Shown: positions 1-6,538, counted from the first letter of the stretch. The stretch: DNA of 12,104 bases from an uncultured Campylobacter sp. (GCF_938039245.1 NZ_CALHVN010000047.1:1-12104), one strand, 5' to 3'. Notes: a model not told the origin generated them from the letters alone. Numbers and translations: made by a program.

Positions 1-232
1 GTTCGCTATTTTGCGTGCTGATGCGCGTGATTTTTTCTATTTCAACCTCGCTGATTTGCTTTGCGAGGCTCGGTTTTGCGGTATTTTTTGAGATCTCTTT
101 TAGCGTCTCGATTTGCTGCGCGTTTAGTTCTAAAAAGCTATCCCAAGCCCCGCACTGAGGGCATTTGCCGACCCATTTGCTTTGCTGATTTCCGCAGGCT
201 TGACACTCAAATACCGTTTTTACTTTCGCCAT
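1..232 (-). CDS. radA: DNA repair protein RadA, N-terminal fragment (runs off the window)
   Basis: RadA/Sms is a RecA-like ATPase that drives branch migration in recombinational repair. Only the first 77 codons are present, because the gene continues past base 1. The translation begins MAKVKTVFECQACGNQQSKW and holds the family's N-terminal zinc finger: a CxAC pair near residues 10-13 and a CPQC pair near 25-28, followed by GAWDSF, the usual RadA context. The start is the ATG read at 232-230, preceded on the minus strand by AGGAAAAAT, a good Shine-Dalgarno. A TATAAT -10 box lies about 17-22 bases upstream of the start codon. The ATPase and Lon-like domains are outside the window. The gene is divergent from brnQ. 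Confidence 0.93.
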   Translation of the reverse strand, partial: MAKVKTVFECQACGNQQSKWVGKCPQCGAWDSFLELNAQQIETLKEISKNTAKPSLAKQISEVEIEKITRISTQNSE

Positions 233-248
233 ATTTTTCCTTTGCGCG

Positions 249-254
249 ATTATA
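249..254 (-). promoter_or_regulatory. -10 box of the radA promoter
   Basis: On the minus strand the sequence reads AAAGTATAATCGCG, a perfect TATAAT, about 17 bases from the radA start codon with the Shine-Dalgarno between. Upstream is A/T-rich without a clear -35, as is usual for Campylobacter sigma-70 promoters. Seen from sequence only. Confidence 0.55.
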
Positions 255-369
255 CTTTAAAATGTTTAAATTTTACTCTCGCCGCGCGGTTAAATTTCAA
301 ATCGAAACACGCAAGCGCGAAAAATTGGCGAATTTAACCAAAATCAACGAAATTTCAACTTTATCCAAA

Positions 370-375
370 TACAAT
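370..375 (+). promoter_or_regulatory. weak candidate -10 box for brnQ
   Basis: TACAAT lies 31 bases before the brnQ ATG in the radA-brnQ divergent gap (233-406). No convincing -35 is visible. It is the best plus-strand match in the gap, but only one base better than chance alternatives. Confidence 0.3.
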
Positions 376-406
376 CTGTCAAATTTAAATCCGAAACGGA
401 GCGAAA

Positions 407-1738
407 ATGAAACAAAATCTTAGCAGAAATCAGTTTTTAGTCATCTCGCTCACGCTTTTTGCGATGTTTTTCGGCGCGGGGAACTTCATCTTTCCGCCGA
501 ATCTGGGACGAGAAGCTGGGCAGAATTTTTACGTCGCGATCATGTTTTTTTGCGCCACGGCGGTGCTTTTGCCGGTGCTTGGCGTAGCAGCCATCGCTAG
601 AGCAAAGGGGCTTCAAAGCCTAGTGCGCCGCATAGACCCCGTGTTTGCGGTGCTTTTTACCGCGCTTTTATACCTTACGATCGGGCCGCTTTTTGCGATA
701 CCTCGCGCGGCAAACATGCCCTTTGATATCGCGGTTAAGCCTTTTATCGCGCACGAAAATTTGCAAATTTGGCTATTTTTTTACTCGGCGGCGTATTTTG
801 CGCTAAATTATTACATCTGCCTAAATCCCTCAAAACTGGTCGATTTGCTCGGCAAATACCTCACTCCGCTACTTTTGGCGCTGATTTTGCTACTTTTTGG
901 GGCGGGATTTTTCTTCCCGATAGGCGAGTTTGCCGCTCCTAGCGGAGAGTATGCGCAACACGCTGCGGCTAAGGGCTTTGTCGAGGGCTATCAGACGATG
1001 GACGCGTTAGCGTCGCTTGCCTTTGGTATCATCGTGATAAACGCTATCAGAACCGTGGGCGTAAAAGACGAGCGTCATCTCGTCTCCTCGACGATAAAAG
1101 CGGGTATGACGGCGGGCGTGATTTTGATGGCGATTTACCTTATGCTAGGCTACCTCGGCGCTACGTCGGCAGAGCTTTTTAAAGACGCGCCGCAGATAAA
1201 CGGAGCCGAGCTGCTATCGCGCATTAGTGGCTATTATTTCGGTAAGGCGGGCGTTTTGGTGCTGGGCTCGGCATTTTTTCTAGCGTGCATTACTACGACG
1301 CTGGGACTTATTAGCTCTGCTAGCGAGTACTTCGAGGAGCTAACGGACGGGCGCGTAAAATATAAAATTTGGGTTGCGGCGTGGTGCTTGATCGGCTTTG
1401 GCGTGGCGAATTTCGGCCTAACTACTATCATCAAGGGCTCGATCCCGGTACTCGTAGCCATCTATCCGGTCGCTATTATGCTTATCATCCTCTCGCTTAT
1501 CAATCCGCTAATAGACTCCAGCAAGCTGGTTTACCGCAGCTGCGTCTACGTTTGCGTGGTCGTGGGGACCATAAACGGCCTTGATATCGTCGGCGTTTCC
1601 GTACCGCTAGTTACCAGCCTCGTTAAGAAAATGCCGTTTTACGACTCTATGCTTGGCTGGATAGTGCCTAGCGCGGTAGCGTTTGCGGCGACGTATATCC
1701 TTCATCTCGTGCTTGAAAAGAGAGAAAATACTTTTTAA
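407..1738 (+). CDS. brnQ: Branched-chain amino acid transport system II carrier protein (LIVCS family)
   Basis: This is a secondary transporter of the LIVCS family that takes up leucine, isoleucine and valine across the inner membrane with a cation gradient. The 443-aa length is normal for BrnQ. Near the N-terminus (residues 22-38) it has the family signature FGAGNFIFPPNLGREAG, followed by a conserved IGPLFAIPRAA block near 92-102. The rest is a string of hydrophobic segments consistent with about 12 membrane helices. The ATG is chosen because CGGAGCG lies just upstream and the signature follows at the expected distance. It is followed by a GC-rich hairpin at 1748-1782 and stands alone as a transcription unit divergent from radA. 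The exact substrate among branched-chain amino acids cannot be read from sequence. Confidence 0.93.
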   Translation: MKQNLSRNQFLVISLTLFAMFFGAGNFIFPPNLGREAGQNFYVAIMFFCATAVLLPVLGVAAIARAKGLQSLVRRIDPVFAVLFTALLYLTIGPLFAIPRAANMPFDIAVKPFIAHENLQIWLFFYSAAYFALNYYICLNPSKLVDLLGKYLTPLLLALILLLFGAGFFFPIGEFAAPSGEYAQHAAAKGFVEGYQTMDALASLAFGIIVINAIRTVGVKDERHLVSSTIKAGMTAGVILMAIYLMLGYLGATSAELFKDAPQINGAELLSRISGYYFGKAGVLVLGSAFFLACITTTLGLISSASEYFEELTDGRVKYKIWVAAWCLIGFGVANFGLTTIIKGSIPVLVAIYPVAIMLIILSLINPLIDSSKLVYRSCVYVCVVVGTINGLDIVGVSVPLVTSLVKKMPFYDSMLGWIVPSAVAFAATYILHLVLEKRENTF

Positions 1739-1747
1739 CTACTATTA

Positions 1748-1782
1748 GCAAGGCGCCAAATTCGCATAAAACGGCGCCTTGC
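1748..1782 (+). terminator. GC-rich hairpin after brnQ, probable terminator
   Basis: The two arms GCAAGGCGCC (1748-1757) and GGCGCCTTGC (1773-1782) pair perfectly over 10 bp around a 15-nt loop, starting 10 bases after the brnQ stop. The downstream run is GTCAAATTTATCC, so the U-tract is poor and intrinsic termination may be inefficient. It could also protect the 3' end of the mRNA. Confidence 0.55.
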
Positions 1783-1854
1783 GTCAAATTTATCCGTCCA
1801 AAAATTTAAAATCTCGGCTAAATTTTCTCAAAAAATTTTATAAAAGGAAACGAT

Positions 1855-3450
1855 ATGAGCAAGCAAGACGAGGCGCTAGCGTTAGCGCGGGATTTTGAGC
1901 GAGAGGGCTTTGGCGCGCCTGATTTATACGAGCGGTTTTGGCGACTAAAGGGCGACGAGGCGGCGTATTTTACGCTAGCTGATAACTTGCTGCGCGGGCG
2001 GCGAGAGAGCGGTGCGCTACTAGATGACGCTATGAGCTACGTTAGCAAAGAGGATTTTAGGGCTTTGGTTTCTACGGCGATGGAGATTTTGCGCGAGGAG
2101 GGCGAGGCTCAAAACGAGGCGCAAAGAGATAAAAAAGCAAATAAAAATAGCGTGCGACAAATAAACGCCCAGGGTGTTATCGCCGTAGCAAGCCTAGAGT
2201 TTGCGCCGCTTTTGCACCCGTTTCTTAGCGATATTTTTAGCTTGCGGCCAAACGACGGGACATACTATGAGTGCTATCCGTGGCGCGAGCTGGACTACGA
2301 GAGCTCGCAGATCTGGCGCGAGAGGCTAGCTAGCGCGCAAACTAGCATGGACGATAAACGAAGGATTTTTGAGTGCTTGCTGCAAACAAGACAGCCGCAA
2401 AACGTAAAATTTGCCTGCGAGATTGCGGCGGCGGAGAAGTTTTTGAAGCATAAAGGCAGCCTTAGCGAGCATCTGGGCTACTATTTGGAGGACGTAGGCT
2501 TTACGCTTGAGAGGGTTAAATTTACGGGAGGCGCAAACGGTGCGGAGCCTGCGGATGAAAATTCAAGTCAAACGCAAGGCGTCCTAAATGACGTCAAATT
2601 TAACGCTAGCAAGCTAAATTCGCAAGCGGATGAAAATTTAAACGACCCCAAATTCGGCAAAAACGTGCCGTGCGAAGAAAGCCGAGTCCAAAAAGCGCAA
2701 GCTAGCGATGAAATGAGTATCGGCGGCGAAGCGTTTAGGCTAAAAAGGTACTGCGGCGAGCGCGCGTATCACGTCGCGTTTAGGCAGGGGTATTTTAGCG
2801 AGCCGTTTGCCGCTAATCAAGCCAAAAATCACCCGACTTGGGGACTATGGGTGGACGAAGCGCAAAAAGGCGAAAGCGAGGAAGCCGCGGAAGCAAATTT
2901 GGGCGAGACGAAGTATAAAATAGGCGGGGTTTTAGACGAGCCTTGCGCGGACGAGGAAAATCCGCTCTTTCATCTCATCATGCTTGATCCGGTGCCTAGC
3001 GAGCTGCCGGTACGCTCGCTGCCTAGCCTAACCCTAGCCGCGCACGTTAGAGAGATAAGCGAGGGCGAGACGGCGTTTTACGAACACGACCGGCTGGGCA
3101 AGCCAAAGCGTATCGGCGAGAGGTCGCAGGTAGAGTACGTAGACGACGAGCCGGCGAGGCAGGATCTGGCGCGTCTGCGCGTAGCGCCTAAGCGCTGGCG
3201 CAAGCAGGACTGGGCGCTATCAAACGGCAGGCAAAATCTATCTCGCGTAGGCGGCGAGCCGTCGTGGATACAGAGCGCGCAGGTGCCGACGTGTCCGATA
3301 TGCGGCGAGAAAATGGAGTTTTTGATGCAGCTAGATAGTGGGCTTCCTAGCGGCGAGGACGAGGAGCTGCTTTTTGGCAGCGGCGGGATACTTTACGTAT
3401 TTTGGTGCGAGAGGTCGCGAGTTAGCGCGTTTTTTATGCAGTGCACGTGA
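1855..3450 (+). CDS. Hypothetical 531-aa protein with YwqG/DUF1963-like Cys-containing C-terminus
   Basis: I do not recognise the protein as a whole. The last 70 residues (465-531) carry the pattern VGGEPSWIQ, then CPIC (C480, C483), MEFLMQLDS, a GSGG turn, YVFWC (C518) and a terminal FFMQCT (C530). I associate this with YwqG/DUF1963-type proteins; the four cysteines could bind zinc. Residues 1-220 are soluble, charged and mostly helical in character. Residues about 225-290 form a low-complexity linker with two in-frame ADEN repeats (233-236, 258-261), separating the two parts. No signal peptide or membrane segment is visible, so it is probably cytoplasmic. The start is supported by AAGGAA five bases before the ATG. 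YwqG-like proteins occur near polymorphic toxin loci, which makes an immunity-type role possible but unproven. The gene is monocistronic, with 251 bp to the next gene. Confidence 0.72.
   Translation: MSKQDEALALARDFEREGFGAPDLYERFWRLKGDEAAYFTLADNLLRGRRESGALLDDAMSYVSKEDFRALVSTAMEILREEGEAQNEAQRDKKANKNSVRQINAQGVIAVASLEFAPLLHPFLSDIFSLRPNDGTYYECYPWRELDYESSQIWRERLASAQTSMDDKRRIFECLLQTRQPQNVKFACEIAAAEKFLKHKGSLSEHLGYYLEDVGFTLERVKFTGGANGAEPADENSSQTQGVLNDVKFNASKLNSQADENLNDPKFGKNVPCEESRVQKAQASDEMSIGGEAFRLKRYCGERAYHVAFRQGYFSEPFAANQAKNHPTWGLWVDEAQKGESEEAAEANLGETKYKIGGVLDEPCADEENPLFHLIMLDPVPSELPVRSLPSLTLAAHVREISEGETAFYEHDRLGKPKRIGERSQVEYVDDEPARQDLARLRVAPKRWRKQDWALSNGRQNLSRVGGEPSWIQSAQVPTCPICGEKMEFLMQLDSGLPSGEDEELLFGSGGILYVFWCERSRVSAFFMQCT
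2551..2638 (+). repeat. In-frame 13-bp direct repeat inside the 531-aa gene
   Basis: GCGGATGAAAATT occurs at 2551-2563 and again at 2626-2638, 75 bp (25 codons) apart, so both copies encode ADEN in the same frame. The stretch between also holds AAATTT-derived Lys-Phe and Asn-Leu codons. It marks a low-complexity linker, perhaps made by a small duplication. Confidence 0.7.
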
Positions 3451-3701
3451 GGCGGTTAGATCGCGCGTTTGCAGAGCTAAATTTAGAACTAACTTATACG
3501 GCTTGGCTCATAAAGGCATTTGGCAAGTTAGGTAAAATTTGACTACGCCGCCAAGCCTTTTGGCGCAGCGCAAATTTGCCGTATTTTTGATGATAAATTA
3601 AGGCTAAAAACAGTCTAAATTTACGCGGCTAATTAAAAGCAAAAACAGCTCTAGCGCACTGGCAAAGCCGTTTTGGATAAATTTAAACAAAAAGGATAAC
3701 G
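3451..3701. other. Gene-free spacer with small inverted repeats
   Basis: No supportable gene is seen here. The stretch holds several short pairings: CTAACTT (3489-3495) with AAGTTAG (3525-3531); GGCTTGGC (3500-3507) with GCCAAGCC (3550-3557); and CGCCAA (3549-3554) with TTGGCG (3560-3565). The last two compete for the same bases. None is followed by a clear U-tract, so I do not call a terminator. The Shine-Dalgarno of the next gene (AAGGATAACG) ends the spacer. Confidence 0.6.
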
Positions 3702-4316
3702 ATGAACCTACATTTAGATAAGATAGAGCCTTTTTGCACTACCGATACGCAAAAAGAGCTTTTAAAGAAGATAAAAAAGATACAAAAATTTCGCATTAGA
3801 CGATTTAGCGATAGCTATTTGCTAGAGGGCTTGCTGTTTAGCTTTTACGTCGAGGAGAAATTTGAGCCCGTAATGCTTTACTACGATGAGATAATTAGCC
3901 TGCCTTTTGACGAAAGCTTTCCTTTGTGGGATGATTTTTGGGATTTTTTGTCTACTTTTTATATCAATCCGCTATGTACGCAAGCGCAAAAAGAGGCGAT
4001 TTTCGCGCGCTACGAAGAGGTCTCGCGCCATAAGGTATCAACCGAGTTTGCGGATGCGCAGCTTCTTTTTGCCGACTTTTTTAAAAATATCCTTTCTTTA
4101 AAAGCGGTCAAGGAGCGCGAAAAAACCTTGCAAAGAGCGCTAAAAGATAACGACTTGCAGCTTGAGTTTGCTATGCGTATGAGTCTGGTGCTATACCCCA
4201 CGCGAGTAATCATCGCAAATAACGGCGAAAACAAAGCCCTAGAGGAGCAAATGCAAGCTACGGTAGACGAGCAGACTGCGGTTCTGCGCTCTGGCAAATT
4301 TGCAAAATACATATAA
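3702..4316 (+). CDS. Hypothetical protein, 204 aa, soluble and helical
   Basis: I do not recognise a family. The protein has no signal peptide or membrane helix and looks cytoplasmic and largely alpha-helical. Lys-rich segments (about residues 18-35) come first, then a central aromatic and acidic stretch (LPFDESFPLWDDFWDF, near 67-82), and a long amphipathic C-terminal half rich in Lys, Glu and Leu (about 105-190). The start is well supported by AAAAAGGATAACG directly before the ATG. The codon choice and base composition look somewhat poorer in G+C than in the 531-aa gene upstream. It sits alone between two non-coding spacers, next to the YwqG-like and SUFU genes, so membership of the same accessory locus is plausible. 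That is context only, with no motif evidence for function. Confidence 0.72.
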   Translation: MNLHLDKIEPFCTTDTQKELLKKIKKIQKFRIRRFSDSYLLEGLLFSFYVEEKFEPVMLYYDEIISLPFDESFPLWDDFWDFLSTFYINPLCTQAQKEAIFARYEEVSRHKVSTEFADAQLLFADFFKNILSLKAVKEREKTLQRALKDNDLQLEFAMRMSLVLYPTRVIIANNGENKALEEQMQATVDEQTAVLRSGKFAKYI

Positions 4317-4412
4317 AAAGCGCTAAAAACTAAAATCAAATTTGATCCGCGTGCTGCGCTTTTGGCTACCGTGCCGACCGTAATTTAAATTTAAAAAAGG
4401 AAATAAGCGATT

Positions 4413-4499
4413 TTGCGATTGCGAGATTTGCCTAAAATAGAGCAAAATCTAACGGCAAAATTTGTGCTTAGCTCGCGCGGCGGCAGAGCAAATTTATAA
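4413..4499 (+). CDS. Doubtful 28-codon ORF or gene remnant behind a strong ribosome binding site
   Basis: TTAAAAAAGGAAATAAG at 4391-4407 closely resembles the ribosome binding site of the SUFU gene and of its neighbours, yet no normal gene follows. The first in-frame start after it is a TTG at 4413, which opens a 28-residue frame beginning MRLRDLPKIEQN and ending at a TAA at 4497-4499. The spacing of about 10 nt is slightly long. It could be a real small peptide, the surviving start of a decayed gene, or chance. No family is recognised. Confidence 0.2.
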   Translation: MRLRDLPKIEQNLTAKFVLSSRGGRANL

Positions 4500-4618
4500 A
4501 AAGCATAAATCTTTTGTAAAAGAGCGCGTAAATTTAACTCTTTAAAATGCTAAATGCGGTTTTTGAGATATTCTAAATAAGCTCGGCAGAAAATTTGCAT
4601 TTTAAAATTTGCGCCGTG

Positions 4619-4682
4619 GCTGATTTTAGCAAGGCTTTACGGCGATACGGTGCGCTAAATTTTGCGGAACGTTAAAATCAGC
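4619..4682. repeat. Inverted repeat with 10-bp perfect ends
   Basis: GCTGATTTTA (4619-4628) is the exact reverse complement of TAAAATCAGC (4673-4682). A further GCAA/TTGC pairing just inside (4629-4632/4662-4665) extends the possible stem with a bulge. The 44-nt interior has no recognisable gene. It may fold as an RNA hairpin or mark a tiny element; function unknown. Confidence 0.5.
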
Positions 4683-4723
4683 TTTAAATTTATACGGTTT
4701 TGGGCTACTAGGAGTCGGCGCCG

Positions 4724-4794
4724 GGTTAAATTTAACCGCCGTAAACCTCGACAAAAGCTTTTGCTTGATTTGGCGTTTTTGCTTAAATTTAAGC
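4724..4794. repeat. Cluster of three perfect palindromes
   Basis: GGTTAAATTTAACC (4724-4737), CAAAAGCTTTTG (4752-4763) and GCTTAAATTTAAGC (4781-4794) lie within 71 bp. Two are centred on AAATTT. They could be protein binding sites or a by-product of the genome-wide AAATTT bias. Confidence 0.6.
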
Positions 4795-4832
4795 GCTTAT
4801 TTTGAGCGGGCTTGCGGCTTGGTTAAATTTAC

Positions 4833-5528
4833 TTACGCATACTCTTTTTCGCGCTTTAGGTCGGTGATTAGCAGAGGATTGCCCTTACGCATCATTTCTA
4901 TGAGCCGCTCTACGCGCTGCGTAGTCGGATCCTCGCGTAGCCAGTCCAGCTCGCGCTGCGTGATACCCACCATCTGGAGAAATTCTACTCTGCCGTTTGG
5001 CGTGTCTATGCCGCCAAGCACCGGATCGGGCGCGAAAGCTACGCCTACTAGTTTGGTATTCGTATCAAGACGTATCGGCGAATTTGCCGGCATGAAATGA
5101 TATGCCTCAAACCATTTTTTGCTTGTGTGGACGTATTTAGCGAGGTTTTGCATGACGGATATAACCCAAAAAGGCTCGTTTGGGGCTACATTGCCGTCGC
5201 CAAGATCCGAGTCCGGATCGTCCGCAAACGGCGCAACGCGCATGCTAAACTCAAATCCCCATCCGCTAAATTCTTCCTGCACGCTTTGCGGATCGTAGTA
5301 AAGCTCGCTCATGCCAAAGCTCACGATATGGCGATGAAACGCGCTATCCTCGCAGTCAAAGATACTAACGCCCGCTAAATAATCATCGCCGCCCAGACTC
5401 GCATGTAGCTGCGACGGATAGTGGCGCTCGTTTGCGGGGTCGTAGATTTTTTCCAGCGCATCGTTTATAGCGTCCCAGCCCGGCGCGTCGTCCTCTTCAA
5501 ACATAGCTTCATACTCTTGCGTCGTCAT
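4833..5528 (-). CDS. Suppressor-of-fused (SUFU) domain protein
   Basis: The 231-aa protein matches the bacterial SUFU domain along its whole length: PGWDAINDALEKIY (about 16-29), SLGGDD (45-50), GMSELYYD (72-79), SGWGFEFSMR (88-97), a FWVISVMQNLAKYV block (120-133), IDTPNGRVEFLQMVGIT (174-190) and NPLLITDL (217-224). There is no signal peptide, so it is cytoplasmic. Bacterial SUFU proteins have no known enzymatic activity; many sit in polymorphic toxin loci as likely immunity proteins, but others stand alone. The start is the ATG at 5528-5526 and not the upstream ATG at 5555, because AAGGAA lies at the right distance before the downstream one. A TATAAT box and a 12-C tract (minus-strand sense) lie upstream, suggesting phase-variable transcription. 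No cognate toxin is visible. Confidence 0.88.
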   Translation of the reverse strand: MTTQEYEAMFEEDDAPGWDAINDALEKIYDPANERHYPSQLHASLGGDDYLAGVSIFDCEDSAFHRHIVSFGMSELYYDPQSVQEEFSGWGFEFSMRVAPFADDPDSDLGDGNVAPNEPFWVISVMQNLAKYVHTSKKWFEAYHFMPANSPIRLDTNTKLVGVAFAPDPVLGGIDTPNGRVEFLQMVGITQRELDWLREDPTTQRVERLIEMMRKGNPLLITDLKREKEYA

Positions 5529-5566
5529 TTTTATTTCCTTTTTAGTAAATTGCATTAAGCGCGGGC

Positions 5567-5602
5567 ATTATATATAAATTTCGTAAATTCGGGGGGGGGG
5601 GG
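5567..5602 (-). promoter_or_regulatory. SUFU promoter with homopolymeric tract in the -35 region
   Basis: On the minus strand the order is C12 (5602-5591), GAATTTACGAAATTTATA, then the -10 box TATAAT (5572-5567), with transcription expected to begin near 5560. A 17-bp spacer would place the -35 hexamer at 5595-5590, inside the C tract. Slippage of the tract would therefore change promoter geometry. Confidence 0.6.
5591..5602. repeat. Homopolymeric G tract, 12 G (poly-C on the SUFU coding strand)
   Basis: Twelve consecutive G lie in the intergenic gap between ftsY and the SUFU gene. G/C tracts of 8 or more bases are the hallmark of phase-variable contingency loci in Campylobacter. This is the only such tract in the window. 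An in-frame stop lies between the tract and the SUFU start, so it cannot switch the reading frame. Confidence 0.95.
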
Positions 5603-5639
5603 TAAATAAATGCAAAATAAACAGGCTACAAATGCAAGC

Positions 5640-5682
5640 GAATAAAATATAAAATTTACGCCTGCGATCTAGGCGTAAATTT
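5640..5682 (-). terminator. Intrinsic terminator overlapping the ftsY stop codon
   Basis: Read on the minus strand, AAATTTACGCCT (5682-5671) and AGGCGTAAATTT (5663-5652) form a perfect 12-bp stem around the 7-nt loop AGATCGC, followed by the T-rich run TATATTTTATT. The left arm encodes the last residues of FtsY, and the TAG stop codon (5671-5669) begins at the arm/loop boundary. Confidence 0.78.
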
Positions 5683-6538
5683 CATCGACGATGGTATCTA
5701 CGAAATCATGAGGGTTAAATTTTACTAAATCGTTCATCGTCTCGCCGGTGCCGATGTAGAGTATCGGCAGCTCCAGCTCGCGCGCGACGCCAAAAAGCGC
5801 TCCGCCCTTTGGCGTGCCGTCAAGCTTGGTGATGATGACGCCGTCAAGCTTCACGATGTCGTTAAAGGCCTTTGCCTGCGCTAGGCCGGCGTTGCCCTGA
5901 GTGCCGTCGAGGATGAGGATCTTGCGGTGCGGCGCGCCTGCGTAGGCTCTGTCTGCGATGCGCACGATCTTGCTTAGCTCGTTAGCTAAATTCGTTTGAT
6001 TTTGCAGGCGACCTGCGGTGTCCAGGATGACGTTGTCTAGGTTTTTAGCCACAGCCGAGCTTATCGCGTCAAAGGCGACCGCAGACGGATCGTGACCTTG
6101 TTGCGTAGCGACTATAGGCACGCCAGTTCTCTGCGCCCACTGACGTAGCTGCTCGATGGCTCCTGCTCTAAACGTATCGCAGGCGCCTAAAATAACGCTT
6201 TTGCCTTCGTTTTTATATAAATTCGCAAGCTTTGCGATCGTGGTCGTCTTGCCCGCGCCGTTTACGCCCAAGATGAGTTCCACGAAAGGCCTTCCGCTTT
6301 TTACTTCGCGCTCATTTTCGTATATGAAGTAGGTATTTAAAAGTCGCTTAAGTTCGTCTTTTTTGACCTCGTTTTGCGGCGGCAGATAGTAGAGGACCTC
6401 CTCGATGATCTCGTAGGCGATGTCGGCTTCTAGCAGGATCTCTTCTAAAATTTCCTTTGAGATTTTTTTATCGGCGGGCTTTGACGAGCGTATCGCCGTT
6501 AGCGTCTTATCAAGCCCCTTTTTTAAAAAACCAAACAT
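5669..6538 (-). CDS. ftsY: Signal recognition particle receptor FtsY
   Basis: FtsY is the SRP receptor GTPase that brings ribosome-Ffh complexes to the inner membrane translocon. The 289-aa protein lacks the long acidic A domain of the E. coli protein, as in other epsilonproteobacteria. The short N-terminal helical bundle (about 1-80) is followed by the NG domain: GVNGAGKTTT P-loop (91-100), DTFRAGAIEQL (121-131), GHDPSAVAFDA (148-158), DTAGR (173-177), DGTQGN (211-216), TKLDGTPKGG (237-246) and the closing GTGE (263-266). The ATG is fixed by the one-base overlap TGATG with the upstream lipoprotein gene, implying translational coupling. A strong terminator ends the unit. Confidence 0.97.
   Translation of the reverse strand: MFGFLKKGLDKTLTAIRSSKPADKKISKEILEEILLEADIAYEIIEEVLYYLPPQNEVKKDELKRLLNTYFIYENEREVKSGRPFVELILGVNGAGKTTTIAKLANLYKNEGKSVILGACDTFRAGAIEQLRQWAQRTGVPIVATQQGHDPSAVAFDAISSAVAKNLDNVILDTAGRLQNQTNLANELSKIVRIADRAYAGAPHRKILILDGTQGNAGLAQAKAFNDIVKLDGVIITKLDGTPKGGALFGVARELELPILYIGTGETMNDLVKFNPHDFVDTIVDEIYA

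Larger units (their letters stand above)
4317..4832. other. 516-bp stretch without a convincing gene; dense in AAATTT and palindromes
   Basis: The hexamer AAATTT occurs 12 times here, where roughly 0.4 would be expected for A and T near 0.3 each. It includes perfect palindromes at 4724-4737, 4752-4763 and 4781-4794, a 10-bp inverted repeat at 4619-4628/4673-4682, and an orphan Shine-Dalgarno at 4397-4402 followed by a 28-codon reading frame. It could be a decayed gene, a regulatory or structured RNA region, or neutral spacer. No tRNA, transposase remnant or CRISPR-like array is visible. Confidence 0.6.

Noticed and set aside
61..423. Open frame of 120 codons on the plus strand
   Set aside because: It runs antisense to radA, crosses the divergent promoter gap and overlaps the brnQ start; no ribosome binding site and no protein-like features.
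3338..3535. 65-codon plus-strand frame overlapping the end of the 531-aa gene
   Set aside because: Most of it is an alternative frame of a well-supported gene; there is no ribosome binding site or recognisable motif.
3549..3565. Hairpin CGCCAA/TTGGCG as terminator of the 531-aa gene
   Set aside because: Only 6 bp, about 100 bases after the stop codon, and no U-tract follows.
4317..4832. CRISPR array or insertion sequence remnant
   Set aside because: The recurring AAATTT words are short and irregularly spaced, with no constant-length repeats and spacers, no transposase fragments and no target duplications.
4765..5378. Two plus-strand open frames opposite the SUFU gene
   Set aside because: They are antisense shadows of a clear SUFU protein, with no ribosome binding site.
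5529..5555. Upstream ATG adding nine residues to the SUFU protein
   Set aside because: It would place the Shine-Dalgarno AAGGAA inside the coding sequence and has none of its own; the family homology starts after the downstream ATG.
5591..5602. Poly-G tract as a translational (frameshift) switch
   Set aside because: An in-frame TAA lies between the tract and the SUFU start, and no other open frame spans the tract, so only a transcriptional effect is plausible.
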